DNA of 64,000 nucleotides from Acidobacteriota bacterium (GCA_030697165.1 JAUYQQ010000013.1:172988-236987), one strand, 5' to 3'. Positions 7,590 through 16,578 are shown, numbered from the stretch's first letter. Notes: a model not told the origin generated them from the sequence alone. Made by a program: numbers and translations.

Positions 7590-9569
7590 CTATCGCAGGA
7601 CGTTGCTCTTCTCGGCCTGCGCCACCAGCCGCGCCGCGTCATCCGGTAACAGGAACCGTTCGACCACCGCGCGCGCCGCGGCGGCCTTGACGCGGGCGAC
7701 ATACGCGTCGTGCGAGCCGTAGCGCTCTTCCAGCGACAGGCGTGGATCGCCCGACGCCAGTCGTTGCGCCTTGGTCTGGGCGAACGGAACAAACCCGCCG
7801 CCGAGCGACTGGATGCTGCCCTTGAACACCCCGCGGGCGATGGGATTCCAGCCGGTATAGGTGCCGAGCGGCGCCTCGAGCAGCACGCTGCGCACTCCGG
7901 CCAGTTCGTTCCCGTCCGCATCCACGCGGGGCACGAGCATGGGCAGCGTCTGCCGCACGATGGGCGGCTGGAGCGAGACAACGCCGGAGACGTCGGCGTT
8001 CTTGAAGCCGGGTCCGAAGTCGTACTCGAAGAACGGTACGATCACCCCGTCAGGGAGCGAGACGCCGGGGATCAGCGGAAACCCGAGGGCGGCCTGCGTC
8101 GGCGGCACCAGGTCGCCACGATCCAGGCGAGGGTAACGGCTCGGTGGCGGCGGTGCGTCCTTCGCCACCCAGTCCACGAGCGCGTGCATCAGCGCCCGAT
8201 TCGTGTCAGCGGACGGGTTCGGGTTCGATGCCAGCAGGCAACACGCATCGACCGGGACGTCCACGGTGAACCCGCCCGGGCCGCCACCGTGACGGGTGCT
8301 CGGCGAGTAGTAGCGCCGGACGTTGGCCGGCAGCGGAATGTCGCGATCCGCCCGCGTGCCGACGAGGTTGGGCGAGGCCCGCAACGAGTAGAACTCGGCC
8401 GAGCCAAACGTCTCCACAATGCGCGGGCACGTCTCGGTGGCCTGGCAGCGCGCCAGCAGTCCGCCGGCCTGTCGCCCGCGCGCCTGATCGGCGTAGTCGC
8501 CCCACCACAGGATTCCCTCGCTGCCGGGCTCGAACATCTCGGCCGCGCCGCTTGGTGCGCTGAAGCGGATGTTCATCGCCAGCTGACGCGCGGCGATGTT
8601 CGGATTCATGCCGTCGAACACGCGGCGGCCGGCCTCGTCCTGGTTGAAGCCCAGGTGCACCAGGCTCCGCAGGTAGTTGCCCGACTGCGAATTGCCTTGC
8701 GCGATGGTGTGACGGACCGCCGCAGCGAGCGGATTACCGGCGGACCCGTGTCGCAGGAACGCGATCAAATCGCGGGTGGCCGCGAAGCCAATGCCGTGGA
8801 CCGGCGGATCCTTGGCGAGGTAGGTCAGCTCGTAGAGCGATGCGGGATCGAAGCCACCCTTCAGGCACACCTTGTCGGGCGCCGCCGTGCCAGGAAAAGG
8901 TGTCGCGGTGCAATCGGCAAACGCCCACTCGTCGGCACCGAGCGGCACCCGGCTGCCAGTTTCAGAGGCGCGTCGCGTCAGCGTCGCCTTGGCCGGGTCG
9001 AGGCTCGCCGGTGTCGCGGTGCCTGTGACGCGGCCACGAATGATCGCTTGCGTGTTGGATCCGGCCGGCGCATCGGCGATGCGCGACATCACCGGTCCGG
9101 TGATGCTGGAGCCATCCGGGTTCCTGGCAACGGGCGTCACCATCGTCTCGATGCCGGCGCCCGCAGCAATGTCGGCCTGCCATCCACTGGCGACCAGCAC
9201 ATGGCCCTGCGAGCGGAAATCGGCGAAGTAGCCGCCGCCTTCGATGCCTGAGCGACCGCGATTGGGCACCTGGTAAAAGAGGATGCCTGTGGCGCCCGTC
9301 ATGTCCACCGGCTTCAGGATGGTGAACGTGGCCGAATACTCGACCCGGCCGCGCGCGTTCCGGGGTGCGTATTCGATGTCGGTGATGACAGCGTTCAGCG
9401 GATGGCGGGCGTCGAGCTCGCCGTAGAAGCGGCCGGTCAGCTTCTCGTACGGCCGGCCGGCGCTGCTAAACGCCTCGCGTTTCTCGACCACCAGCGTCAC
9501 CACGTCGGCGTGGGCGGCCGAGCCGAACAGGAGGACGCAGGCGGCGAGACAGACCGACCTGACGGTCAT
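7590..9569 (-). CDS. Secreted alpha/beta-hydrolase domain protein (Abhydrolase_10-like)
   Basis: 659 residues when started at the ATG at 9569 (signal peptide MTVRSVCLAACVLLFGSAAHA). A longer open frame exists upstream but overlaps the previous gene. The family is recognised from FYGELDARHPLNAVITDI, GRVEYSATFTILKPVD, and the nucleophile region HTIAQGNSQSGNYLRSLVHLGFNQDE, where G-N-S-Q-S-G is the likely elbow. Predicted extracytoplasmic hydrolase of unknown substrate. Its ATG overlaps the TGA of the S51 peptidase gene (ATGA), so translational coupling is likely. Confidence 0.75.
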   Translation of the reverse strand: MTVRSVCLAACVLLFGSAAHADVVTLVVEKREAFSSAGRPYEKLTGRFYGELDARHPLNAVITDIEYAPRNARGRVEYSATFTILKPVDMTGATGILFYQVPNRGRSGIEGGGYFADFRSQGHVLVASGWQADIAAGAGIETMVTPVARNPDGSSITGPVMSRIADAPAGSNTQAIIRGRVTGTATPASLDPAKATLTRRASETGSRVPLGADEWAFADCTATPFPGTAAPDKVCLKGGFDPASLYELTYLAKDPPVHGIGFAATRDLIAFLRHGSAGNPLAAAVRHTIAQGNSQSGNYLRSLVHLGFNQDEAGRRVFDGMNPNIAARQLAMNIRFSAPSGAAEMFEPGSEGILWWGDYADQARGRQAGGLLARCQATETCPRIVETFGSAEFYSLRASPNLVGTRADRDIPLPANVRRYYSPSTRHGGGPGGFTVDVPVDACCLLASNPNPSADTNRALMHALVDWVAKDAPPPPSRYPRLDRGDLVPPTQAALGFPLIPGVSLPDGVIVPFFEYDFGPGFKNADVSGVVSLQPPIVRQTLPMLVPRVDADGNELAGVRSVLLEAPLGTYTGWNPIARGVFKGSIQSLGGGFVPFAQTKAQRLASGDPRLSLEERYGSHDAYVARVKAAAARAVVERFLLPDDAARLVAQAEKSNVLR

Positions 9570-10354
9570 AGCTGTTCGGGCTCCATCACCTTCTCGACGA
9601 CCTTCCCGCCCTCCACGCTGACGTAGTACACCTTGGCCGCGGCGCGGGTCGAGACGACCCGCTTGACGGTGTTGTCCTCGAAGTAGATGCCGGCGTCGTT
9701 GTCGCACGCGTAGCCCGGCTTCATCTGGCCCGAGCCGATCAGCTTCTGGTAGAGCGGCCGGCGGCCCGGCTCCGCGTCGTAGTGCGGCGAGTGGCTGCCC
9801 TTCAGGAAGCCAAGGCACTGCACAATCGACAACTCTTTCGGCCGCGAGTCGGTGGTGCCTTCTTCGAACCAGCACAGCGAACCGGCACTGGCGCCGCCGA
9901 GCACGATGCCGCGGTCCCACGCCTGCCGCAGGATGACGTCGATGCCGTGCGCCTTCCAGATCACCTGCTGGTTCAGCGTGTTGCCACCCGAACAGACGAT
10001 GCCGTCGACTGACAGCAACACCTCTTCCCAGGTGCGGGTTTGCCGCGTGCTGGCGATGAAGCTGATCTGGTGTGACGGTTCGACGTTGAGCGTCGCGCAG
10101 TTGGTGTACCAGGTCAGGATCCCAGAGGGTGAATCGGCCGACGCGGTGGGCAGGTACAGCAGCTTCGGCCGCGTCTTGCCCGTGAGCGCCGCCATGTAGC
10201 GGATGTAGGCAGTGTTGAAGCCGCCACCGGCGATCAGGATCCTTCGGTTCGTCGAGGCGCCTGCCTGCAGGCGTTCAGCCGCGGACGAGGGTGACGCGGC
10301 AAGGGTGGCTAAGGGGGCGATCAACGAGGCGGCGATGAAGTCACGGCGTTCCAT
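9566..10354 (-). CDS. S51-family peptidase / cyanophycinase-like protein, Tat-type signal
   Basis: 262 residues. The N-terminus MERRDFIAASLIAPLATLAASPSSA resembles a twin-arginine signal. The mature protein has the S51 (dipeptidase E/cyanophycinase) fold: LIAGGGFNTAYIRYM, YLPTAS, GIVCSGGNTLNQ, and the nucleophile elbow GGASAGSLCWF with the catalytic Ser. The family cleaves Asp-X dipeptides or cyanophycin; the substrate here is unknown. It is upstream of and translationally coupled to the alpha/beta hydrolase. The promoter region holds a perfect ATGTATACAT palindrome 8 nt from the start. Confidence 0.8.
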   Translation of the reverse strand: MERRDFIAASLIAPLATLAASPSSAAERLQAGASTNRRILIAGGGFNTAYIRYMAALTGKTRPKLLYLPTASADSPSGILTWYTNCATLNVEPSHQISFIASTRQTRTWEEVLLSVDGIVCSGGNTLNQQVIWKAHGIDVILRQAWDRGIVLGGASAGSLCWFEEGTTDSRPKELSIVQCLGFLKGSHSPHYDAEPGRRPLYQKLIGSGQMKPGYACDNDAGIYFEDNTVKRVVSTRAAAKVYYVSVEGGKVVEKVMEPEQL

Positions 10355-10361
10355 GGGGTGT

Positions 10362-10371
10362 ATGTATACAT
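10362..10371. promoter_or_regulatory. Perfect 10-bp palindrome ATGTATACAT upstream of the S51 gene
   Basis: An AT-rich dyad in GC-rich DNA, 7-17 nt upstream of the S51 ATG, followed by GGGATCAGG/GGGATCGG-type short direct repeats to about 10407. It lies between divergent genes and may be an operator. No regulator is identified. Confidence 0.35.
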
Positions 10372-10423
10372 CAGGGATCGGGATCGGGGATCAGGGATCG
10401 GGGATCCCCGCTACAATTGCGCT

Positions 10424-10681
10424 ATGGATCCCGACGACCTGCGCGCGTTCGTCCAGCGAGACTGGGCAGCCGCAGAGCGCGCCAAGCAACAGTACTGGGC
10501 GGACCGCTATCGCGGCGAGGGCGGCGCCCCGGCGCGTCACGCCGCGACGCTGTTGCTCGAACACGCCCGCCGGCTCGGAGTGCTGAGGCTTTCGGCGGCC
10601 GATCGGCGCGACGATTTCGCCCACCACCTGGAGATCCGCGACCGACTGGATCGCGCCGCCCGTGCGTTCGCCGATCGCTGA
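10424..10681 (+). CDS. Small conserved-looking hypothetical protein paired with a nucleotidyltransferase
   Basis: 85 residues from the ATG at 10424. The protein is highly charged and mostly helical (VQRDWAAAERAKQQYWADRYRG, LEHARRLGVLRL, LEIRDRLDRAARAFADR), with no signal peptide or membrane segment. I do not recognise the family. It overlaps the following nucleotidyltransferase by 20 bp in another frame, so the two are probably translated together and may form a complex. A two-gene HEPN/MNT-like or AbiE-like arrangement is possible, but no HEPN R-x4-6-H motif is evident. Confidence 0.6.
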   Translation: MDPDDLRAFVQRDWAAAERAKQQYWADRYRGEGGAPARHAATLLLEHARRLGVLRLSAADRRDDFAHHLEIRDRLDRAARAFADR

Positions 10682-11240
10682 TCTGCTCTCGGACCTGGGG
10701 CGTGCCTTCGATACCCTGGGCATCTCCTGGTATCTGTTCGGTGCCCAGGCCGCCATCGTCTACGGCGTCGCCCGGCTGACCGCCGACGTGGACGTCACGG
10801 TTCGGGCGCCGGCCATGCCAACGGCCGATTGGCTGGCCACGCTGACCGAGCACGGCTTTCACGGGCGATTCGCCGATGCCGCCTTCGTCGCCAGCACGCG
10901 CGTCCTGCCGGTGACACATCTCGACACCGGCCTGCCGGTCGATATCGTGATCGCCGGTCCCGGGCTCGAGGACGAGTTCCTCGATCGAGCCGTCATGCGC
11001 TCGATTGATGGGGTGCAGGTTCCAGTCATCGAGATGGCCGACCTCGTGGTACTGAAGATCCTGGCCAGCCGGCCCAAGGATCTCGATGACGTGGTCTCGC
11101 TGTTGCGGATTCATCCCGGTGATCTGGACACCGTGCGCATCCGCACCGTCCTCAAGATGCTCGAAGACGCGCTCGGGCAGAGCGACCTGCTGAGCGCATT
11201 CGAACAGTGCCTGTCGCGAGCCCAGGCGGGCCGCGGCTAA
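10662..11240 (+). CDS. Nucleotidyltransferase-fold protein (AbiEii/DUF6036-like)
   Basis: 192 residues, GTG start inside the previous gene. The pattern WYLFGAQAAIVYGVARLTADVDVTV corresponds to the G-[GS]-x-A...R-x-T-x-D-x-D core of minimal nucleotidyltransferases, with the DVD acidic pair as metal ligands. A third acidic position is plausible in LPVDIVIAG. The C-terminal helices (MADLVVLKILASRPKDLDDVVSLL) match the 'D-L...K-l-x-A-x-R-x-K-D-x-x-D' tail of the AbiEii/DUF6036 type. These can be toxins that modify tRNA or NTPs, or antitoxin MNT enzymes. Which applies here is undetermined. Confidence 0.7.
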   Translation: MRSPIADLLSDLGRAFDTLGISWYLFGAQAAIVYGVARLTADVDVTVRAPAMPTADWLATLTEHGFHGRFADAAFVASTRVLPVTHLDTGLPVDIVIAGPGLEDEFLDRAVMRSIDGVQVPVIEMADLVVLKILASRPKDLDDVVSLLRIHPGDLDTVRIRTVLKMLEDALGQSDLLSAFEQCLSRAQAGRG

Positions 11241-11254
11241 CAGAGTTTCATCCC

Positions 11255-12718
11255 ATGCCTACCAACGAAGTTCTCACCGAAGCGGCCGGCGCGATCGCGT
11301 GGCTGGAACGCATCGCCGGCGACCGGAGCCTGCTGCGGTCGCTCCCCACCGAAGATCGCCACCGCTTTCACCGTGCGATCGCGACGTTGTCGGAGATCGA
11401 CCCTCAGGCCAAGCGCAAGCGGCAGAAGGCCATCAAGGCCGACGGCGTGAGGAAAGCCGAAGCCGTGTTGAACGAGTCCGGGATCCGCGCGCTGCGGCGC
11501 CGGCCGATGATCACCACGCCCAACGTGTTTCCCCCGCAAGTCGACGGGTCCGACACGACCAACCAGCTCCCACCGGCGGTGGACCGCGTCTGCTACGTCT
11601 GCAAGGAACCCTACTCGCAGCTCCACCACTTTTACGATCAGCTCTGCCCCGCGTGCGCCGAGACCAACTTCGCCGCCCGCACCGAGCTTGCAGACCTGCG
11701 AGGCCGCGTGGCGCTGCTGACCGGCGGGCGCGTGAAGATCGGCTACCAGGCGGGATTGAAGCTGCTGCGCTGCGGCGCGCACCTGATCGTGACGACGCGG
11801 TTTCCGCGCAACGCGGCCGATCGATACGCGCAGGAACCCGACTTTGTCGAGTGGGGCCACCGCCTGGAGATCTACGGCCTCGACCTGCGGCACATCCCGA
11901 GCGTGGAGGCGTTCTGCCGCGACATGAACGCCACGCGCGAACGCCTTGATTTCATCATCAACAACGCCTGCCAGACGGTCCGCCGTCCGCCCGAGTTCTA
12001 CACGCACATGATGGAAGCGGAACTGGCGGCGTCACGGGATCAACCGGAACACGTCGGCAAGCTGCTGGGCGCAAGTGAACACGCGGTGGCACTCACCGAC
12101 TCGGGCCAGGGCGTGGTGGTGGCCGCCCAACTCTCGCAGGTGCCGATGCTCGAAGAGGAGCTGGTCGCGCGGTCGCACCTGTTCCCGACCGGCCAGTACG
12201 ACCACGACCTGCAACAGGTGGACCTGCGCGATCGGAACTCCTGGCGCATGCTGCTGGCCGACGTGCCGACGGTCGAGATGCTCGAAGTGCAGTTCGTCAA
12301 CCAGGTGGCGCCGTTCCTGTTCAACGCGCGGCTGAAGCCGCTGATGCTGCGGACCGCCGAACGCGACAAGCACATCGTGAATGTCTCGGCCGTTGAAGGA
12401 CAGTTCTATCGTGCCTTCAAGACGACCCGGCATCCGCACACCAACATGGCGAAGGCGGCGCTCAACATGATGACGCGCACGGCCGCGACCGATTACTTCA
12501 ACGACGGCATTCACATGAACAGCGTCGACACCGGGTGGGTCACCGACGAGGATCCGGTCGAGATCGCGACGCGCAAGACCGCCGAACACCGCTTCCATCC
12601 CCCGCTCGACATCATCGACGGCGGCGCCCGCATCGTCGCGCCCATCGTCACGGGTTTCAACACCGGCAACCACGTGTGGGGCCAGTTCCTGAAGGACTAC
12701 AAGCCGACCCCCTGGTAG
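11255..12718 (+). CDS. Zinc-ribbon short-chain dehydrogenase/reductase family protein, non-canonical active site
   Basis: 487 residues from the ATG at 11255. An N-terminal helical region of about 100 residues precedes a zinc-ribbon-like CYVC...CPAC (Cys 113, 116, 131, 134) with two His between. A Rossmann domain follows (VALLTGGRVKIGYQAGLKLLRCGAHLIVTTR, near 152-182) with a D-N-N-A-like step (IINNACQTV) and the Ser strand (IVNVSAVEGQF). The usual Tyr-x3-Lys reads Thr396-N-M-A-Lys400, so the catalytic Tyr is replaced while Lys is kept. The C-terminus WGQFLKDY is well ordered. I infer an NAD(P)-binding protein, but ordinary SDR catalysis is doubtful. Confidence 0.75.
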   Translation: MPTNEVLTEAAGAIAWLERIAGDRSLLRSLPTEDRHRFHRAIATLSEIDPQAKRKRQKAIKADGVRKAEAVLNESGIRALRRRPMITTPNVFPPQVDGSDTTNQLPPAVDRVCYVCKEPYSQLHHFYDQLCPACAETNFAARTELADLRGRVALLTGGRVKIGYQAGLKLLRCGAHLIVTTRFPRNAADRYAQEPDFVEWGHRLEIYGLDLRHIPSVEAFCRDMNATRERLDFIINNACQTVRRPPEFYTHMMEAELAASRDQPEHVGKLLGASEHAVALTDSGQGVVVAAQLSQVPMLEEELVARSHLFPTGQYDHDLQQVDLRDRNSWRMLLADVPTVEMLEVQFVNQVAPFLFNARLKPLMLRTAERDKHIVNVSAVEGQFYRAFKTTRHPHTNMAKAALNMMTRTAATDYFNDGIHMNSVDTGWVTDEDPVEIATRKTAEHRFHPPLDIIDGGARIVAPIVTGFNTGNHVWGQFLKDYKPTPW

Positions 12719-12733
12719 CGCTAAGATTGCCCC

Positions 12734-14200
12734 ATGCTGATGAAGCGCGTGGGACTGGTGGTGGGATTGGCGGCGGTGCTCGGCGTCTCGCTCGGCGCCT
12801 CGGAGAATTGGACGCGCTTCCGCGGCCCCAACGGCCTCGGCGTTTCCGACGCCACGAACGTGCCGGTGGATTTCGGTCCCACCAAGAACGTCAAGTGGAA
12901 GGCGCCGCTGCCGAACGGCCACTCGTCGCCGGTGCTGACCGACACCCACATCTTCCTGACCGGCCACTCGGCCGAGAAGGACGCGTACAAGCTGTTCGTG
13001 CTCGCGCTCGATCGCCAGACCGGCAAGCAGTTGTGGCAGCACGAGGTGCCCCGCCTGCAGCCGGGCCGCCGCGAGAACGTCAACGGGCCGGCATCACCGA
13101 GCCCGGTCACCGACGGCACCAACGTCTACTTCTTCTTCCAGGACTTCGGGCTGATCAGCTACACCGCCGACGGCAAGGAGCGCTGGCGCCTGCCGCTTGG
13201 GCCGTTCAACATGTTCTACGGCTTCGGCGCGTCGCCGATTCTCGAAGACGGCGTGCTGATCCTGCCGGTCGATCAGGACACCGATCCGTATTTGCTCGCG
13301 GTCGATGCGAAGACCGGCAAGCCGCGCTGGAAGGTGTCGCGGCCGCACGTGATTTCCGGTTATTCGACGCCGACCATCTGGCGGCCGACGACCGGCCCCG
13401 CGCAGATCCTGATTCCCGAGTCGTTCCAGCTGACCGCCTACTCGATCGCCGACGGCAGGCAGTTGTGGTGGGTGCGAGGCCTCGCCTGTGAGATGAAGTC
13501 GGTGGCCAGCATCGACGGCGACACGCTTTACGTCAACGGCTGGGGCTTCGGCCAGAACCAGGCCGGCACGCAGATTCCCACGGTGGACTTCGCCACCGGC
13601 CTCAAGCGCTTCGACAAGAACGGCGACGGGTTCGTTGGGCGCGACGAAGTGTCGAACCCGGCGGCGACCGAGCGCATGGACCGCATGCTGCGACCCGAAG
13701 CGGGCTTCGACGCGTTCGATGGCAATCGCGACGGCAAGCTGGATGCCAAGGACTGGGACGTCTTCCGCGCCATGCTCGCGGCCGAGAACGGCTTGATGGC
13801 CATCACGCTCGGCGGCTCGGGCGACATGACCGCCACCGCAGTGAAGTGGAAGTATCTCCGGCCGGTGCCGCAGGTGCCGTCCACGGTGCTGTACCAGGGC
13901 GTGCTCTACATGGTGAACGACAGCGGGATCCTGCTGTCGTTCGACCCGAAGACCGGCAACGTGTTGAAGCAGGGCCGTCTCAAGGGCGCCATCGACAAGT
14001 ACTTCGCCTCGCCAATTGGCGCCGACGGCAAGATCTGGCTCGCCAGCCAGGACGGCACCATCTCCATCGTCACCGCCAAGGGCGACTGGGAGATGGTGCA
14101 GGTCAACACCCTGGACGACGAGGTGTTTGCCACGCCCGTGCCGGCGGATGGTGAGCTGTTCGTGCGCACGCGCAGCGCGTTGTATAACTTCGTGAAGTAG
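12734..14200 (+). CDS. Exported PQQ-like beta-propeller protein with EF-hand motifs
   Basis: 488 residues with a signal peptide (LVVGLAAVLGVSLGAS). It begins with NWTRFRGPNGLGV, the signature opening of PQQ-like 'outer membrane protein assembly BamB-like' propellers of Acidobacteria and Planctomycetes. Repeated blades of the form Y-L-L-A-V-D-A-K-T-G-K follow. Between blades, around residues 293-340, are two EF-hand-like loops (DKNGDGFVGRDE and DGNRDGKLDAKD) likely to bind calcium. No catalytic residues are evident. It may be a scaffold or sensor in the periplasm. The stop codon abuts the ATG of the following VWA gene. Confidence 0.8.
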   Translation: MLMKRVGLVVGLAAVLGVSLGASENWTRFRGPNGLGVSDATNVPVDFGPTKNVKWKAPLPNGHSSPVLTDTHIFLTGHSAEKDAYKLFVLALDRQTGKQLWQHEVPRLQPGRRENVNGPASPSPVTDGTNVYFFFQDFGLISYTADGKERWRLPLGPFNMFYGFGASPILEDGVLILPVDQDTDPYLLAVDAKTGKPRWKVSRPHVISGYSTPTIWRPTTGPAQILIPESFQLTAYSIADGRQLWWVRGLACEMKSVASIDGDTLYVNGWGFGQNQAGTQIPTVDFATGLKRFDKNGDGFVGRDEVSNPAATERMDRMLRPEAGFDAFDGNRDGKLDAKDWDVFRAMLAAENGLMAITLGGSGDMTATAVKWKYLRPVPQVPSTVLYQGVLYMVNDSGILLSFDPKTGNVLKQGRLKGAIDKYFASPIGADGKIWLASQDGTISIVTAKGDWEMVQVNTLDDEVFATPVPADGELFVRTRSALYNFVK

Positions 14201-15085
14201 ATGGCCAAGATCATCGTCGCCCTGCTGATCGCGCTGCCGTTCCTGGATCAACGGCCGGTCGACCTTCGCGGCAACAGTTTCCGCGCCTCGTCTGAGCTCG
14301 TGACCACCGCCGTCACCGTCCGCGACGCCGAGGGCCGGTTGGTGAAAGACCTCACGCAGGCCGACTTCACCATTGAAGAAGACAGTGCACCGCAGCGCAT
14401 CACGCAGTTCAGCAAGGAGCGGGTTCCGGTCAGCCTGTCGCTGACCCTCGACATCAGCGACAGCATGCGCGGCCAGCGCATTGCCGACGCGCGCGCGGCG
14501 CTCGCCATTTTTCTCGACCAGCTGCTGGCGCCCGAAGACGAGGCGGCGCTGCTGGGCTTCAACCACGAAGCGCGGATGCTGGCGCCGTGGACGACCGAAC
14601 GTGGCGGCATGCGCACCACCCTCGACGGGATCATCCCGTCAGGCGGCACGGCCCTGTACGACGCGATCGACGTGTCGTTGCCGCTGTTCGAGTCGCGGCT
14701 GCACCCGCGGGCGGCCATCCTGCTCGTGTCGGACGGCGCCGACACCGCCAGCGACGCCACCCCGACGCTGCTGAAGTACAAGCTGGTGCGCAGCGACGTG
14801 TTCCTCTACGCCATCGGCATCGACTCGCTCGACGCCCGCAACTCACAGCGCATCAACCAGTACACGCTGGGCGAGTTGACCGCGCAGGGCGGCGGCTACA
14901 CCGAGATCATTCGCAACGCGACCGAGCTGGGCCCGGCGACCGAGCGCATTGCCGAAGAACTGAATCACCAGTACATGATCGGCTACACGCCCGCGACCCG
15001 CGGCGACGGCAAGCTGCACACGGTCAGGGTCAAGGTCGCGAACGCAAGTTACAAGGTCCGCGCCCGCCGGGGGGTTGTTCGGTAG
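14201..15085 (+). CDS. VWFA-related acidobacterial-domain protein
   Basis: 294 residues. The ATG follows the previous stop with no gap, implying coupling to the propeller gene. A weak N-terminal hydrophobic segment (IIVALLIALPFL) may be a signal or anchor. The domain order is a short Ig-like strand region (TTAVTVRDAEGRLVKDLTQADFTIEED), then a VWA domain with the MIDAS D-x-S-x-S as DISDS at 84-88 and the Thr/Asp metal positions in GGTALYDAI and LVSDGADTASD. It ends in the family's GYTPATRGDGKLHTVRVKV...YKVRARRG motif. Two further relatives lie at 25-29 kb. Confidence 0.85.
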   Translation: MAKIIVALLIALPFLDQRPVDLRGNSFRASSELVTTAVTVRDAEGRLVKDLTQADFTIEEDSAPQRITQFSKERVPVSLSLTLDISDSMRGQRIADARAALAIFLDQLLAPEDEAALLGFNHEARMLAPWTTERGGMRTTLDGIIPSGGTALYDAIDVSLPLFESRLHPRAAILLVSDGADTASDATPTLLKYKLVRSDVFLYAIGIDSLDARNSQRINQYTLGELTAQGGGYTEIIRNATELGPATERIAEELNHQYMIGYTPATRGDGKLHTVRVKVANASYKVRARRGVVR

Positions 15086-15087
15086 TT

Positions 15088-15157
15088 CTCGAACCTTCGT
15101 GTCTGAACCCCCGCGCTTGAACCCCCGCGCTTGAACCCCCGTACTTGAACCTCCGTG
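15088..15157. repeat. 14-bp tandem repeat array, five units (CTTGAACCYCCGYG)
   Basis: Five degenerate 14-bp units begin at 15088, 15102, 15116, 15130 and 15144, just after the VWA stop and 14 nt before the M20 start. The same unit occurs in the opposite orientation after the M20 gene (16582-16645) and in both orientations at 63840-64000. Confidence 0.9.
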
Positions 15158-15171
15158 TTAGGCTACGGCCT

Positions 15172-16578
15172 ATGCGCGTCACACTGCTTGCGGTCGCCCT
15201 GCTCTCCACCTCGCTTCTCGCCCAGAATCCGGCGCCACCCGACTGGGCCAAGGTCGAGGAAGAAACCCTTCGCCACTTCCAGGCCATCCTCAAGATGGAC
15301 TCGTCCGACCCTCCCGGCAAGGAGGATCACGTGGTCGCGTACCTGAAGCAGGTGCTCGAGGCCGACGGCATTCCCGTGCAGACCTACGCCATGGAAGCGC
15401 ACCGGCCCAACCTGGTGGCCCGGATCAAGGGCAGCGGCAAGCAGCGGCCCCTGCTGTTGATGGGGCACAGCGACACCGTGAACGTCGACCCGAAGAAGTG
15501 GACCCATCCGCCCTTCGGCGCGGTCCGCGATGGCGGCTACGTCTACGGCCGCGGCACCGTCGACGACAAGGACAACGTCATCGCCAACGTGATGACCATG
15601 CTGATGCTGAAGCGGCTGAACGTGAAGCTGGATCGCGACGTGATCCTGCTGATCGAGGCCGGCGAAGAAGGCTCGTCGCGGCTGGGCATCCAGTTCATGG
15701 CCAACCAGCATTGGCCCGAGATCGACGCCGAGTTCTGCTACGCGGAAGGCGGCGGCGTCACCCGGACCGGGGGTGAGGTGAAGTTCGCGCGCGTCCAGAC
15801 CGTGGAGAAGATCCCGCGGGCGATCACGGTCACGGCCAAGGGTGTCGCCGGGCATGGTTCGGTCCCGCTCGAAACCAACGCCCTCGCCCACCTGGGCGAG
15901 GCGGTCGGCGCGATCGCGGCGTGGACGCCGCCCATGCGCATCAACGAAACCACGGCCGCGTACTTCAAGCGGCTGGCCACGGTATCGTCTCCCGAAGAGG
16001 CGGCGCGGTATCGCGACGTCCTCAGTCCCGACCCCAAGATCTCGGGGCCGGCCGACGCGTACCTGCGCAAGAACGAGCCCAGCCACTGGTCGATGTTGCG
16101 CACGTCGCTGTCGCCGACGATGATCTCGGGCGGCTATCGGACCAACGTGATCCCGTCCGAGGGCACGGCGACCATCGACACCCGCCTGGCGCCCGACGAA
16201 GACCCGGCCAAGTTTCTCGAGCTGGTGAAGCAGGTGGTGAACGACCCGCAGGTGGACGTGAGTTACGGCGCGCGCGATACCCGGCCGCCGACGCCCACCG
16301 CCAAGCTCGACTCCGACGCCTTCAAGGCGATCGAGGCCAACATCACCAAGCACTACAAGGCGATCACGCTGCCGACCATGAGCACCGGCGCCACCGACAT
16401 GGCGTTCCTGCGCCAGAAGGGCATGCAGTGCTACGGCATTGGCCCCGCACTCGACAGCGAAGACGGCCCCAAGGGCTTCGGCGCGCACAGCGACCAGGAG
16501 CGCATTCTCGAGAGCGAGCTCTATCGCTTTGTCCGCTTCACGTGGGATGCCGTGGTCGATCTCGCGCGCGCGAAGTAG
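15172..16578 (+). CDS. Exported M20-family metallopeptidase
   Basis: 468 residues. The ATG at 15172 gives a signal peptide (MRVTLLAVALLSTSLLAQ). M20 zinc-site motifs are complete: LLLMGHSDTVNVDP (His and Asp), YGRGTVDDKDN (bridging Asp), IEAGEEGSS (catalytic Glu-Glu), AEGGG, and the C-terminal STGATDMAFLRQKGMQCYGIGP with GAHSDQERI supplying the last His. A lid/dimerisation domain lies between. Predicted extracytoplasmic carboxypeptidase or aminoacylase-type enzyme working alongside the neighbouring S9 peptidase. The gene is bracketed by oppositely oriented 14-bp repeat arrays. Confidence 0.9.
   Translation: MRVTLLAVALLSTSLLAQNPAPPDWAKVEEETLRHFQAILKMDSSDPPGKEDHVVAYLKQVLEADGIPVQTYAMEAHRPNLVARIKGSGKQRPLLLMGHSDTVNVDPKKWTHPPFGAVRDGGYVYGRGTVDDKDNVIANVMTMLMLKRLNVKLDRDVILLIEAGEEGSSRLGIQFMANQHWPEIDAEFCYAEGGGVTRTGGEVKFARVQTVEKIPRAITVTAKGVAGHGSVPLETNALAHLGEAVGAIAAWTPPMRINETTAAYFKRLATVSSPEEAARYRDVLSPDPKISGPADAYLRKNEPSHWSMLRTSLSPTMISGGYRTNVIPSEGTATIDTRLAPDEDPAKFLELVKQVVNDPQVDVSYGARDTRPPTPTAKLDSDAFKAIEANITKHYKAITLPTMSTGATDMAFLRQKGMQCYGIGPALDSEDGPKGFGAHSDQERILESELYRFVRFTWDAVVDLARAK

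Noticed and set aside
10424..11240. Firm toxin-antitoxin assignment
   Set aside because: The nucleotidyltransferase fold fits, but the small protein has no recognisable antitoxin or HEPN motif; kept only as a possibility.
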